A stretch of DNA of 64,000 nucleotides, taken from Lophium mytilinum (lineage: Eukaryota; Ascomycota; Dothideomycetes; Mytilinidiales; Mytilinidiaceae). Within the stretch, counting starts at the first letter, position 1. Each line of letters begins with the position of its first letter. Made by a program: the position numbers and the translations under genes. Location of the stretch: assembly GCA_010093605.1 (NCBI GenBank), contig MU004185.1:1385334-1449333 (forward strand). Reading direction: 5' to 3'. This document shows, piece by piece, positions 44,437 through 56,960 of this stretch. The notes beneath the pieces are model-generated. The model worked only from the letters and a program-made list of their open reading frames with translations. It did no database searches and was not told where the DNA came from.

Positions 44437-45830
44437 TCAAGTAGAAGGCCCCTGAGGCACCCAGGGACTCGGATGAGGAGTATCCGTAAACCCAGGCGTG
44501 TGCGCAGGGCTCGTACCGAACCTAAGCGTTTGCCCAGGACGCGGGCTTTGACCCGGACTTATCGAAGACGTCGAACTGAACCTGGGACGGCTGAAGTTAG
44601 GTCGTGGACTAAGGCCCGGACTATGACGCGGACTAGGCCTTTCAGGACTCGGAGTCCTGCTATCGCTGTGCGTCTGCGCTTCCAGACTGGAGTAATCGGC
44701 CGAGTGATGAGGCGCCGGATTATGTTTCGGCATGAACGTCGCCATCTCCTCGCCATGGCTCCCATCGCGCGCATGCCGGCTTGGAGTGGCGGCGAGCGAG
44801 AAGTGCTTCACCCCGCGCTCAGACTCGTCGTGCTCCTCCCAGAAAGACTCCCAGCCTGCGAAGAGGGGGAGCGCGAGGAGGAGTACGGGCAGGAACTGGC
44901 CGAATCCCCATTCCTTCTCGCTCCCTCGGATGTTGACTGATGCTACTCCTAGGGCTTGTGTCTTATGGAGTGCGATACCCCCATATGCGATCCCATAGAT
45001 CGCGTAGAGAGGCGCTAAGAACCAATTGCGGATGAACGCCCACCCCTTGAGTATCTTCCCCTGCTTGTGCTCGAGGAAGTACATCGCGATGACGATGGAA
45101 AGGTGTCCACCGATCGCGCCGACCAGCAAGACGCCCCATCTCCCCGCAAACGCAGCTTTGAAAGGCGGTCGGTGGCCCTGGTAGAAACACGCCAGCGGAG
45201 ACGACGCGTGCAGGCCAGCGATGTTATACGAGTACGCAATATACGACGTATACCCCAACAGCCCGAGATTCCCCATCATAAAGAAGATCCTCGGTAAGTT
45301 GACCCACGGGTTCGCGACGAAGAAGTTGCGCAGGGCGACGAGTGTCAGCAGATGCGTGACGGTGGTCAAGAAGGCGAGTTCGACAACGATTACGAAATGG
45401 TAGACGGAGAGCTCGCAGTGCTTCAGGATGGCGGTGAATTGGACGGCTAGGCCGGTGACGAGCTGCGTGTCGCTGAAGGCGAGGAGGTTCTTGCTGAGGA
45501 TGCGGAACCAGAACATGTGCGTGCGCCAGTTGTAGTGCTCGCGGGAGTAGTCTTTGGCGGGCAGCTTTTGGATGTGCTTCCGGGAAAAGGCGCGGATGGA
45601 GTTGTAGCGCTCGAGGAACATCACGACGAAGGCGAGTACGAAGGCGAAACAAGTTGTGGTAATGAATGATATTATGACCTATCAATCCGGTTTTAGTGTC
45701 GCACGAAGTAGGAGTTGTATGTAATGAGAGAAAAACTTACGCCTATACCCGCAATATCTGGATTCGCTGGTACGACTTGGTTTTGAGAAATGCAATCGAC
45801 CTTGAACTCTTTACAGGTGAGGATCGTCAT
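44437..45830 (-). CDS. Seven-transmembrane protein with Pro/Ser-rich tail, unknown function
   Basis: Exons 45741-45830 and 44437-45678 (62-nt intron, GTAAGT..GATAG) give 443 aa. Exon 1 gives MTILTCKEFKVDCISQNQ and an extracellular-looking start with two cysteines, followed by about seven hydrophobic helices: VIISFITTTCFAFVLAFVVMF, QLVTGLAVQFTAIL, FVIVVELAFLTTVTHLLTLVAL, IFFMMGNLGLLGYTSYIAYSY, WGVLLVGAIGGHLSIVIAMYF, LAPLYAIYGIAYGGIAL and QFLPVLLLALPLFAGW. The last 120 residues are a cytosolic, Ser/Pro/Arg-rich tail with degenerate SPxxSPR-type repeats. This layout belongs to an expanded, uncharacterised group of fungal membrane proteins of about 400 aa; it is receptor-like in topology, but no ligand or G-protein link can be seen. 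Confidence 0.78.
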
Positions 45831-46629
45831 CTTGAAGCCGTAGCGATTTTTTTCTCGACGTTCGGGGGAACGCGGTCCAGATGGCCAAGCTATATGTCTT
45901 ATCGCTCTGTGACAGTTTCACCATCTGACAAGAGGCTGAGGTTGACCCTGTGAGGTAACGGGGCGTGCCGCAGCAGCTAGGCGGAACTTGAAGCCACAGG
46001 TGTGATGTGCCAATGTTGGAGGCAGTGCGCCGGGTACTGTTCTAGGCATACGGCAGAGAAAGTTCCTTCTTCTACCCGCCTCCACCTTCCTTTCAGTACG
46101 CTATAGAAAGCTATCTGCGAAGTTTGCCTCTTCTTGGGTTCGACAAAAATTGCCCAGCCTTGTAACAGGTTCCTAAAATAAATCAGACGTGTTTGATCGT
46201 AGTTGGGGGCGGACACGTGCATGACGAAGTGGGGGCGGTGCATGTCTGAGCCTCCCCCGTTGCACCCCACCATCTCTTCTGCAAAGATACTCTTTAATAG
46301 TTCTGTAGTAACGTTGCATGTGTGCTCAATAATCATTCAATATGCAATCGCAGACATTTTGGACATAACAATGGCCAATGGTGCCAGCCTTTCCGCCCAG
46401 CCAACTATATGCTCATGCGATAGTGCAGCCAAGCCGTATCGCAAGCAGAAAAATTATAATCAGGTACAGTGAAAGCGCCGGCAGAATGCATAGAAACGAA
46501 ATATTGAATAGCCGCTCTACCCCAGCATCGAAGGAAGGCCTGCTTGCTCCAAAGCTCATGCATCACCTAACTCTTACTCATTCCACGTCTTTCGTCACAA
46601 GGCCCGATTATCTTCTCTTCACCTCCTGT
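45831..46629. other. Intergenic 7-TM gene/EPT1
   Basis: About 800 bp; promoter of the 7-TM gene and 3' flank of the phosphotransferase. An open frame at 45977-46336 (minus) has no recognisable content. Confidence 0.5.
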
Positions 46630-48279
46630 TCAATCCTTCCGGCCTTTCCCAAGACTTCCATTAGTGCCACCATTTGATATGCTGGACTTCTCCGAGACTG
46701 GCGATTTTGAGGGTATGGTCAAGCAGTTGATACCCAAGTACTCGCAGATCCTGCCGATAACCAGGACCGCCCAGTTCGCATAGACGATGCCCGCGAAGAC
46801 GAAGTAGCACCAGAGGTACATATACTCGGTCTGCGCAGAGATGGGAGCAAAGAGATCTCCGATAATCGGAAAGTATGGGAAGTTTATAGCCACTCCTGCA
46901 ATTATCAGAGGTGTCAACATGACTGTGTACATTGGGAAAGGCTGATGCGTCAGGTGCGCGAGAATAATCTTCGTCGTCATCCGGCCAAAGACGAGGGACA
47001 TAGTCAAGCAAAACAGGACTAGGTGGTTGTCTGTGAGGAGATTCGAATGCGGTGACCCTAGCCACGCGGCAGTTGAGGCGACAAATATTACCATTGGCGT
47101 CCATTCAACGAAGAGGGGGAGAATGGATAGGCCTTGGGCGCGTCGGGCTTTTGATACGTTGACGATGCAGGCTGGGAGATGCGCGATCAGGAAGCTGGAA
47201 ATGAGAATTGGGACCCATAGGTCTCGGAAGGTCGTTTGTCCAATGTGAGGCTCGAGTGAAGGGAAATGGGCTATGAGTGGTGTCGACCACATCTCAGGGC
47301 CGTAGTACCCAGAAAGAATCATTATAGTACATGCGAGAATGAGGCCCTCTGCTCTAGATTAGTGAAACCGCCTCAACGTAATGATAAGTAGCAGCCTATG
47401 CTCACCTGTTGGCCCATTGAAGTATCCAAGGTAGAGAGTATGGGTGTGGTAGGTCTCCCAAGTGGAGAAGAACATGGGGAGACAGGGTATTAAAGCCGTG
47501 AAGGCGCCGGTCTTGGTGGGTCCGTACCCCATCGCAGCAGTCTCTAGAAGACTAGCAAGCGTGCAGTTGAGAGAGTCAATGCCGTGACTGTAATCCGATC
47601 AGCATGGTGTTTATAAATTGGAGGATGGCCGAGTTGTGGCATACTCGAATAGCTCTCCCAACCCACTCGACGTCCCGGTTCTGCGTGCTTGTTTGCCATC
47701 CACATTGTCCATTGTGGAATACCTAGTAGTCCTCTCGTCAGCGCTGTTCTAAATATTGCGGTCCAGGCTGCTTACATCCACAATCCAATTGCAAAGCTGT
47801 AGTACAACCATGACGGACCCTTTATCCGAGCAAATGTCAGTTGGCCGGCGTGTCCAACAATCCCAGAGAGTATCATCTTACAGGTCCAACCAGGTCTGGC
47901 ACGAAAATCGATAACAATGCTACGTTTCCGAGTATGAAGAAGAAGCCAAGTAGGGTGACCATGTTCGGCGCGAGCCACAGCGGGAGGAGTTCGACGAAGC
48001 CATTCCACTGCGCATCTTATAGTCAGACAAGGCTCTAGATGGAATGTTATAGGGGTGTCTGGTCGTACGTAGTGCTTGAGGATGTAGCGTGATATTAAGG
48101 ACTTGTCGACACTAGAGTATTTGTATGTCTTGAGATGAGCGAGAGCTTCGTCGGACACACATTCGTGCGCCGCTTTCTCTATGACAGAACATGTTAGCAA
48201 TGAGTCCTGTGCCGGGTATGCAAACGACCCATATGCGGGCGGCCGTGAAGGTGGTGTACGTACTGCTGCTCGGCTTCAT
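46630..48279 (-). CDS. EPT1: Choline/ethanolamine phosphotransferase (CDP-alcohol family)
   Basis: Seven exons, 48264-48279 (16 nt), 48069-48178, 47882-48007, 47776-47819, 47645-47722, 47406-47587 and 46630-47348, give 424 aa. The enzyme transfers phosphocholine or phosphoethanolamine from CDP-choline/ethanolamine to diacylglycerol, the last Kennedy-pathway step, in ER or Golgi membranes. The catalytic signature D-x2-D-G-x2-A-R-x8-G-x3-D-x3-D is complete only after splicing: MDNVDGKQARRTGTSSGLGELF from exon 5 joined to DHGIDSLN from exon 6, the Asp codon being split by the intron. Other matches are ALAHLKTYKYSSVDKSLISRYILKHYWNGF, LAPNMVTLLGFFFILGN and a run of about eight membrane helices. 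Cpt1 and Ept1 cannot be told apart from this sequence. The N-terminal exon is short and rests on splice phase and consensus. Confidence 0.93.
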
Positions 48280-49330
48280 GTTGGGGGAGGTCGTCACAGG
48301 GAGCGGGAGAGACATGGGCCAGGTGTTTGATGTAGACTTCGCGGGGTGAGTTTTGCTATGACGATATAGTCAGGGCCATATCAAGGCGGTATAAGACACA
48401 AGGGCAGGCGTCTGTTGAGGTTGGGAAGTGACGGGACGTCAAGTTTGGCAGCGGCGCAGATATTCTATAATCTCGCGATCGGAGGGCCCGGGACGACCAG
48501 GGCCCACGTACCTGCAAGCAAGATCCGCAGAGTCGTGGGCTGAGGGCATCAACAACTCGCACGTGAATTCATTACGCAACGTCAAATGTGCAGCACCCTA
48601 GCATCAATTGAGACACAGAACAGTCGTGAAGGGAGTGGCATAGGGATTGATCTCGAGTCTCAACATGACTCGTGACCTACCAAATCGATCGCGGGGACTG
48701 GCCCAGGCGGAGTTTTGGTACTGGACCCTTTCACGTGCTTGCACTCAGCAAAGTACTTCTCGGATCTGATAAGGCATGTATTCGAGAGCTTCTTTCATTG
48801 GAATGTTCCGCTCCGGGTGCTTAGAACTACCATGAAATGATTCTGCATAGTTATATATGTACATACATACCATCTCTTGTCAACACTATCAAAAACTCGA
48901 TTACTATGAGCATAATCCGCTTTGGATGAATAGTGAAATCGCTAAACGGCCTCATGCCGTACTATCTGCACAATCGGAGAAGGTCGTCGTAGACAAAGTG
49001 GTAAAATACTCATTCCGTCCGATCTCGGAAGACACATGAGCACTCCATGAAGTTATAGAAAGGCATTATTGATCTAGCTGAGAGGCACTAGACTTCATCT
49101 CAGTATGCAAAGGCCCAAAGCTTCTTCAATCGTCTAAGCAGACATGCAATTATGATTAATCCCTGTAGCCGTCCCATGCGAGCATAATCCCTGAGAGCGA
49201 CCCAATCGCCGTCTCAATAACCTTACCAATTCCCCATTAATCAGTCCCAAGCTTTTCATCATTGGCCGTCAAAAGAGCGTCAAATTACATCCAGATTCTT
49301 AAGCTAGCGGACCGTCTCCCCACAAGACAT
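48280..49330. other. Intergenic EPT1 promoter / MCO 3' flank
   Basis: About 1 kb; no supported gene. A short ATATATGTACATACATAC run lies near 48853-48871. Confidence 0.5.
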
Positions 49331-51467
49331 TTACTTTTTCGTGGTAGTCTTCGCAGTCGTAGTTGTCTTCTTGTCATCACTTTTTGTCGTCGTAGTGGCC
49401 TTGGTGGTAACCGTCGTGGCCGCTGTTGTGCTCGTCTGTGCGGTGGTAGACTTAACGCTACTCTGGAGGGTAGAGGGCACTGCCGCGCTCGGGTTGTTCC
49501 AGTATGATACTAGGGCTTCCTCAACTTTGTCAATATCCTTGTACGCATCAAGGAGGTACAGCTCATTGATACGCTCTTTAATGTGCTCCTCCTCGAAAGC
49601 GCTGTCCGTGATATCTTTAGAGCGGAACCGCTGCTCCATGGGGTCGATAAAGTGGGTGGTTTCGGGGTAGCCAAAGTGTTCCAGCACGGTAACGTTGAAG
49701 GCAGCCATCATGTCGTGGTCCTCGTGAATCAAGTTGTGGCAATGGAACATGTACACGCCATCCCAGGGGGCATAGCGAGCGATGACTCGAACAGTCTCAC
49801 CAGTTCCTAAGAAAACCACGTCTTTTAGGGCCACCTTCTCGTACTCAAGAACGGGACGACTCCCGCCGGTGCGTGAAAGAATTTGCATGTCGATAAGATG
49901 GATATGAACCTGTTACCAATCAATTAGCCGAGTTCTTCGAGAATCATCGTCGGTAACTGTCCAAGAGGCAAAGTAAAGATGACACAGGAGAAATTTACCG
50001 GATGAGACCATCCGCCACCTCCGTTTTGCAATTCCCAGATTTCCACTGCTCCACGTGGAGGCTTCGCAATGATACGGTTCTCAACTTCAGAAAACGTCAC
50101 GCCATTGATCTCCCATTCGCCATTTGTTCGCTCAAAACGGAAGGTCCTGTCAACTCCGCTCTTTAGCGGCGGGAAGGGAACTTCCCTTAAAGGTGATGGG
50201 ACGTTCCCGTTTCCTTGCTGGCTCGTAACCGTGTTTCCAACAACAAATTTCATGACCTTGTCGGTGCTGTTGTAGTCCTCATCGGCCTGTACTTTGCGGT
50301 TGTTCCTGAGTGTGACATTCTTGCCTGCGAATTGGGTGAAGTCGAACACCATTTCCCAGCGCTCGGCCATCGAGATATGAAGAAGATCCGATGTAACTGG
50401 CATGCTCAATAACCCAGCGTCGGAACCGATCATCTGGAACGGAATCTTCGTTCCCAATGCACCATCAGCTTCAAACCATAGCTGGAATGCACGGCTGATA
50501 GACGTATCGAGAAATCGGAAACGGTATTTGCGTGGCTCGACCTTGAAGTAGGGCCATGGCTGACCATTGACATGTATCACATCGCCGTAAAGACTGACAG
50601 TCTCAGAGGCAGGGCTGAACAAGGTACCGTCACTGTTGTACTGTTTGGCGGCAAGAGCCAACGGGATGTCATAATCCCCGGCCGGTAGGCCTAGGGCATC
50701 TTCGGCGGGGTCGTGGAGAATGTAGAACCCGGCTTGGCCAAAATAAGCATTCTCGGCAGTGTGGTGGACAGCGTGATCCTAGACAGTGTTAGTGAGGGTT
50801 GCGTCATAGAAAAGCCAATAGCACATACATGGTACCACAGAGTGCGGGCGTTCTGCTTGTTTGGATAGTCTGCAGGGAGCACATCGGATTAGACTCCAAA
50901 TCCCAGGGTAATATTTCGATCCGCTTCGGGCTAGTGAACTTACAATAATCCTTATACTGGCCCTTCTGTGTGGTGTCTTCGGCCCAGCCATCGAATGGCG
51001 CTCGGCCTGCTGAGTGTCAGAACTAGAATGTTTCTTGGGACGTTTCAGAGCCATACTGTAACTTCCATGCAAATGAACCGAATTGGCCAAGTCCCCGTGG
51101 TTGATGAATCTCAAAACAGCCTCTCTTCCACGCTCCATGTGGAATGTAGGGCCTGGTGAGATTCCATCGTATCCGATGAGCTGGGTTTTACCCAGGCCGG
51201 GATAAACTTGCTGCTCCAGAGGTTTAATGTCGACTTCATAGTAGTCAATGACCGCGCCGGTGGTTTGGTTCACATATGATCTACAAGCATAAGTAGCTGC
51301 ATTCCGAATTGAGGATCTGATGCTTACGTTTTTGGCGTCTTAACTGGAGGAAGCGGGAGTGGGAACTGGTAGAAGTCCTTGTACACAGGACTCAGCCACT
51401 TGTCATCGCCTGCGAGAGAAGTTCCTGCTAGGAGTGCCACAAGGGCAAGACACCGGAGGCTTGTCAT
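49331..51467 (-). CDS. Secreted multicopper oxidase, bilirubin-oxidase type
   Basis: Six exons, 51328-51467, 51057-51280, 50944-51006, 50829-50869, 49999-50778 and 49331-49909, give 608 aa. A signal peptide (MTSLRCLALVALLAGTSLAG) is followed by three cupredoxin domains. All four copper-binding blocks are present, several built across splice junctions: HLHGSYS, WYHDHAVHHTAENAYFGQAG, HPVHIHL, and HCHNLIHEDHDMM, the last with Met as axial ligand of the type-1 copper. The WSHPVHIH context, with Trp two residues before the first His, is that of the bilirubin oxidase group rather than classical laccases. Likely substrates are phenols, tetrapyrroles or metals; this cannot be settled here. The C-terminus carries a 60-residue Thr/Ser/Lys-rich tail (TTAATTVTTKATTTTKSDDKK), which may be O-glycosylated or cell-wall-binding. 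No melanin cluster genes are nearby. Confidence 0.92.
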
Positions 51468-52709
51468 GGCCAAGGAAGGAAGAGACGTATCCACAGCGTA
51501 CACGTCTTTGGGTAATACCAAGGAAAGCTTCTTTGAAAGCCACTGATCGCGATGCTGAACAAGTTCTGAACGAAGGCTGGGCTAATTTATATCTTTCAAA
51601 CTCCCTCTGCCAGCTCAAGAGCTAGCCACACCTCGTATCGAGAGGTTAACGCCCGACAGAGCCTTCTCTCCGAGCCGAAAGTGCTCGAGTGCTGTCCCCT
51701 TCATGGGATCCACTTCGACTCTGCAAACGCGAGGTCTTGGGAGGCATTTTCGAGGCTTCATGGGCGTCCAGACTTCCCCTTCTCCGTGCTCGGCGCCATG
51801 TCTGGAGGCGTAGAGCCAATATGCGGCCTTGGAGTGAAGCCTTCGGCACGACATTCATGGCTTGCGGCTAACACGCGGGCGAAAGTCTTGAATCTGAGCT
51901 CCATGCACTACCGCGCAGGATCGAGTGGCTTAAAGGTAGCTCATGCTGCATGCACACTGATAATAGGTTGATCCTGGTTATACCCTCATGGCTTTGATAG
52001 CACGTACGAAGTAGGAAACAACGGCACTTTAACACGCATACACTCGGATAGATTCATACAGCATGACTTGTAGGGACATAGGAAGAAGGACGACCAAAGA
52101 AACTCGCTCCCCAGCTAGATCCTAATAGAAATATATGCATAGAGTCCTAATGAGCAAAGGAAAGCGAGTGCGTCAGGTTTGGCCAGTCGAGGATGGGCTA
52201 TTGTCAAGAACGCACATAATTAGAGAAGTGGCGTAAGCCACAGAGCGCATATTCAGGCGGTCAGCCCCGCCCCCGACGAAAGGCGAGGAGGGCGGAAGAG
52301 GTGACAGCTGGTCGGAAGACTTCCAGTATGGTAGTCCGACTGGAGCGCGCGCGGTCAGTCCTGGGATCATGGCCCAGAGGATTGCTGAAGTTAGCTAGAT
52401 GCGGAGGCTAATCGACTCCTCGGTCCTCCCGGGCTGCACGATCAAACATCGCGTTCTCTTGGACGGGGACACGGAGCTAGGGATGGTTGGTGGAGAGTTG
52501 GATGGGCAAGGTCGTAGCTGAGGGCGGAACGGTGGAGTGGAACCGCAATCTAGAGCTACGTGCCAAAAAATCCAAGAGTCTCTTTTCCGCCACGCCAAGG
52601 AACCAAGACACTTCCACCACGAGGGCTTGTATTCCCACCCTTTCGGTTGGACCACGATAGACCATGGCCCGGTGACCAGGTAGGAAGCGGTCTGATCCCT
52701 GATCTTCCA
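51468..52709. other. Intergenic, left flank of the transposon
   Basis: About 1.2 kb of normal GC content with several overlapping open frames of 60-130 codons on both strands and no recognisable domain. It carries the promoter of the multicopper oxidase gene. Confidence 0.45.
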
Positions 52710-52720
52710 GTTGGGTGCCG
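52710..52720 (+). repeat. Left target-site duplication (11-bp direct repeat)
   Basis: GTTGGGTGCCG, identical to 56967-56977, immediately outside the left inverted repeat. Confidence 0.75.
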
Positions 52721-52724
52721 GTTT

Positions 52725-52768
52725 GGATCCGGGCAGGCCGATTGCGTAGGCCGATTGATCACGTGCTC
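52725..52768 (+). repeat. Left terminal inverted repeat of MULE
   Basis: 44 bp starting GGATCCGGGCAGG. It contains an internal direct repeat GGCCGATT (twice, 13 bp apart) and ends in CACGTGCTC. It matches the reverse complement of 56917-56960 with a single G/A difference, itself a RIP-type transition. Confidence 0.92.
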
Positions 52769-53159
52769 TTGTAAACAAACTTAACCGAATTTTATAATTT
52801 TTATAAAATTATTAAATTAAACTTAATACTAATTAAATATAAATAACTATTAAATTATATAGCGCCCTCTTTAAATTCTATAGCCTTAATATTCTAATAT
52901 ATATACTTACCTCTAGTAAATTTAGAGAACTTAGGCCCTTTAGAAGTAGCCGGGCGCTTTCTATTTTATACTATATTTTTTATTATTTTTTTTACCTTTC
53001 TATTCTATTTCTTTCTATTTAATAAGGGTTCTTCTATATAGTTCTTATTTTTATAGTTAGGCTTATTATTATTAATACTAAGAATTATCTTATCTAGGCC
53101 CTAATTATCTATTTTATTATATCTATAGTAAATTCTATTTATATAAGTTAAATAAGGAC

Positions 53160-55530
53160 CCCCTATAACTATAGTATATCTAGAAGCTAGAGAGGGGGTA
53201 GATATAGATAAGATTATCTATAAAATAAGATAAGAATCTCTATTAGAAGTGCCCTATAGTAGTAGCTTACTATCTAGATAGTTAAAGAATATTATATTAT
53301 TAATAACTTTCTTCTCTATTTACTTTTCTTTCTTTTTATTATACTTTATAGAGTACTCTACCTTATTAAAAGGCTCTATAGCCTTAGTAGTATTATCTAC
53401 TATATTTTTATTATTTTTATCTAGCTTCTAAAGCTCTATATAGTTATATTATAATAGATTAAATTAAGGTTAGTAAGTAGCCTTATAGGCGGCCTAAGTA
53501 GCTCTTTTTTTTTTAGCCTTCTTTTCTTTATATACTATAATATTAGCTAAACTCTTAGCTAACTCTATACTAGTTAAAGCCCTCTAATTTACTTTACTAT
53601 ACTTCTTTATAGGTTATAGGTAATAAACTAATAAAGGTAGAATAGTAAACTCTATATTACTTAGTACTAGCTAGAGTTTACCTTTTCTCTTTAAATATAA
53701 GGTAATTTAGCCCTCTAGCCCTTCTAACTTAGTAGTAATATAGCTAACGTTATTATCTAGAAGCCTATTAACTTAATTAATAAGGTAGAGGGCTATATTA
53801 TATATTCTATTAATTTTAATAGCCTAATTTAATACTAGATTACTCTCTATTATAATACTATCTATAAAATAAGGCGCCTATTCTTTCTTAGCTATTATAT
53901 TCTATACTAGCTTCTAGCAAGGGTAAATAAGGCCTAATAGAATAGCCTTATCTATAAGAACGCTTTAAGAGAGGAGATAGAGGTATAGAAGACTAAATTA
54001 GTAAGAATTATTATACTTATAATTAGATAGAGACTAATCTTTATCTATATATAAAGCTAATATAGCTAATAATATATTCTTAGCCTTATAGAGTAAATTA
54101 AATACCCTCTTAAGTATAAAGTATATAATTTTCCTATTTAATTTAGTAAAGTAATAGCTAAAATAATTAAGTATAATTTTTCTTAGAAGTATAATCTTAT
54201 ATAAATATTTCTTAGCTACTAACTTACTAAATAGAATATTTATCTATATCTATAAATTTTACACGCACCTTTTAAGACTTAATTAGGGGTTTATAAAGTA
54301 CTTTAAGGCGTAATTTATACCTTTAAAATATATAGAGCCGGCTATACTAAAATTTAAAAGCTTTCTAGTAAGGTATAAGTTAAGAAAGTTAAATAAGAAA
54401 ATAAGATAAGGCTAGTAGTATAATAGGTACACCGCCTATAATATAATATATATAGAGTATATATAGACTACCTTTATATATTTTTAGTTTATAGTAAGTA
54501 TATAGATAAAAATAGGTAGGCTATAGAGCCTTATATATAAGCTTACGCCTACCTATATATAAGATTAATATAGAAGGTATACTAAGTATACCTCTATATA
54601 CTAAATTTTTATAATATACCTATCTTTAATATGCGTAGAGTATATAGATAATAAAAATAATAGAAAAATTTAAAAATATAATAAAAAAAGCTCTAAAACT
54701 TACTAGATATAGACTATTATTAAGTACTTCTCTTTAGCTATATATATATTCTTAAACTAGGGCTTATTAACCTCTTAGAGCTTATCTAGAATTATTTTAT
54801 AATTTTTTTTAAGGTTCTCTATAGTTAATAACTTTATATATAGCTAGAATAACTTCTTTACCTCTATATAATATATAGTAGTATAGTTTTTACCTTTAGT
54901 AATACTCTTATTAATTTACTTTTTTATTACCTTTACTCCGTGCTACTAATAGAGCTAGAGAATAATACTAAGAAACTACCTCTATAGTAGCGCGGCTCTT
55001 AACCCTTTTCTAAAGTCTACTATAATTACTTTAGACCTATAATCTTTAGGCTAAATAGAACCCTCTATATACTCTAATATAAAGCTCTAGAAAATAGCGT
55101 CCTTCTCCTTTTAAAGAAAGAATATAGCTAAAAAGAAGCGGTTTATATTAAATACGCTAGTAATAATTCTAAGCTTTAATTTAGCCTAATTTATATTAAA
55201 AGTGGCGTCTATTTAGTAGTAATAATTAGTAATAAATCTCTAGCTAAAGGCCTCTATATTCTTAGTCTAGAAAACTATTTACTAGAGATTATAGGCTATA
55301 TATTTATCTATATATAGATTAACTTTATATATATATTATAAGTAGTATTTAAAGCCTATAGTATAAAGGTAGAGCTCTAAAATAAAGAGGGTATTCTTCT
55401 TTATATACTAGTTAGATAGAAGAGTATATAGGTCTTACGCTAGATTATAGTACTTTTTTTTTAATATACTTAGCTCTTAGAGGTTTAATTAACGCCTAGT
55501 AGTTTTATATATTTTACCTATTCTTTATAA
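53160..55530 (-). pseudogene. Degraded MULE transposase
   Basis: Read on the minus strand, this stretch is a long frame broken by many TAA/TAG stops. Around 55280-54880 it gives AFS*RFITNYYY*IDATFNIN, then AKLKLRIITSVFNINRFFLA, VIIVDFRKGLRAALL and L*L-Y-*-*-H-GVKVIKK. These match the MULE transposase core: first catalytic Asp in D-ATFN-N (codon at 55207-55209), second Asp in the (G/V)DF-KGL block (about 55015-55017), and the C-x-W-H motif in which TGC and TGG have become TAT and TAG (about 54940-54950). Near 53420-53165 the frame VDNTTKAIEPFNKVEYSIKY is also protein-like. The boundaries are estimates; the whole of 54880-53420 was not aligned. Confidence 0.7.
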
Positions 55531-56049
55531 TTTAATTGCCCTCTCTATAGCCTTATAGGCCTCTAGCTAGTAATTTTAGTAGTAAATATATATAAATAGA
55601 TTTAGTATTATTCTATAAGCCTTATTATCTTCCTCTAAGTATTTTCTATAGTAATCTAGGTACGTAATTATAGAAATCTAGGCTATTTCTATACAGCCTT
55701 TATATATTTATATCTAACTAATATATATACTCTATAAGTAATTAAACTTACCTATAATAGTTCTCTTCTTCTACTAACTATTCTTCTACTTTAATTTACT
55801 TAATTAGTAATAGTTCTAGGTTTCTAAACTATAGTATTTATACACTATATAGATTACCTAAACTTTTAATATCTTAGTACTAGATCTAGAGTCTCTAACT
55901 ACTAGAAAGCCTTTAAAAAAGAAGTAATCTATATAGCGCTTAATACCTTTCTTCTATAAGTTAAACTTCTTACCCTTAATAGGTTCTAGAAGGTAGTAAA
56001 TAGATATTTAATTAATTACTTTTTATATAGAGGTAATAAGATTTAAATA

Positions 56050-56750
56050 TAACTAAATATCTAGAATCTAAACGCGGCGCTATAGAGGTAGTATAAGAGA
56101 GCCTAATTATAGCTATAGTTTATCTAAAGAGGGGCGTGTAGGTCTAGAAGTATAGTATTAAGAATTAATAAAGTTATAGTATTTTTAAGTAGATAATAAC
56201 TTAATAGATTATAGAAGTAGAGGAAACTTATTAGAGTACCTAGGTAGACTACTTTTAGTATAAATAGTAGGGGTAGAAGTTTTTAGAGGTATAGAACTAG
56301 AGCCCTATATACTTAGCTAATAAGAGAGAATATATAGAGGTATAAGAGGGGTTAATTTAATTAGAATTAGCCTTTTTTTATAGCTAGATATATAGCTATA
56401 TAGCTATATATAATACTAAATAATATAAATAGGCTAAATAAAGGGCTAATTAAAATAGAAAGGCTATATAGAAGGCTGCATAAATAGTAAGTATAGTAAT
56501 AGAACTATATAAAGTAGTAGAGGAGGCCTTTTAATTAAAGATTTATATAAAGAAAGAGGGCTTCTATTATTATCTAATAATAGATTAGATATTATAAATA
56601 TAGAGAATAGATAGAAAATAAAAATAGAAGAGAGAGAAGCTATTTAATATTAAAATTAATAAAATTAGTAAGGATTTCTATAATAAATATACCTATATAG
56701 GCGCGTTAAGGGCGCAGTTCCCTACTATTAATTAATAATATATTCTTATA
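56050..56750 (+). pseudogene. Second degraded open frame inside the MULE
   Basis: From about 56050 the plus strand becomes purine-rich and gives a frame with regular stops but protein-like sense: YLANKREYIEV*EGLI*LEL, then IELYKVVEEAF*LKIYIKKE and KLFNIKINKISKDFYNKY. It is Lys/Glu/Gln-rich and opposite in orientation to the transposase. The family is not recognised. Confidence 0.4.
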
Positions 56751-56916
56751 GCTAACTAACTAAAAATATACTAGATATAATATATATATATATAGCTATT
56801 AATTTATTATATTAGATTAAAGTTGCGATAATTATTAGTGGAGTTGTAATTTTTTGTATAGGGCTATTCTAACATGGCCGTGTTTTAATTTTGTGAAGTT
56901 TATAATATAGGCGAGC

Positions 56917-56960
56917 GAGCACGTGATTAATCGGCCTACGCAATCGGCCTGCCCGGATCC
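56917..56960 (-). repeat. Right terminal inverted repeat of MULE
   Basis: Reverse complement of the left repeat (52725-52768) with one mismatch; begins GAGCACGTGATTAATCGGCC and ends GGATCC. Confidence 0.92.

Noticed and set aside
42723-51467. A biomass-degradation gene cluster (GH105, multicopper oxidase)
   Set aside because: The two genes are separated by a 7-TM gene and a housekeeping phosphotransferase, with no shared regulator or transporter; adjacency looks incidental.
52780-56930. Possible centromere or mitochondrial insertion because of extreme AT content
   Set aside because: Terminal inverted repeats, flanking direct repeats and a recoverable transposase frame explain the block as a RIPed transposon.
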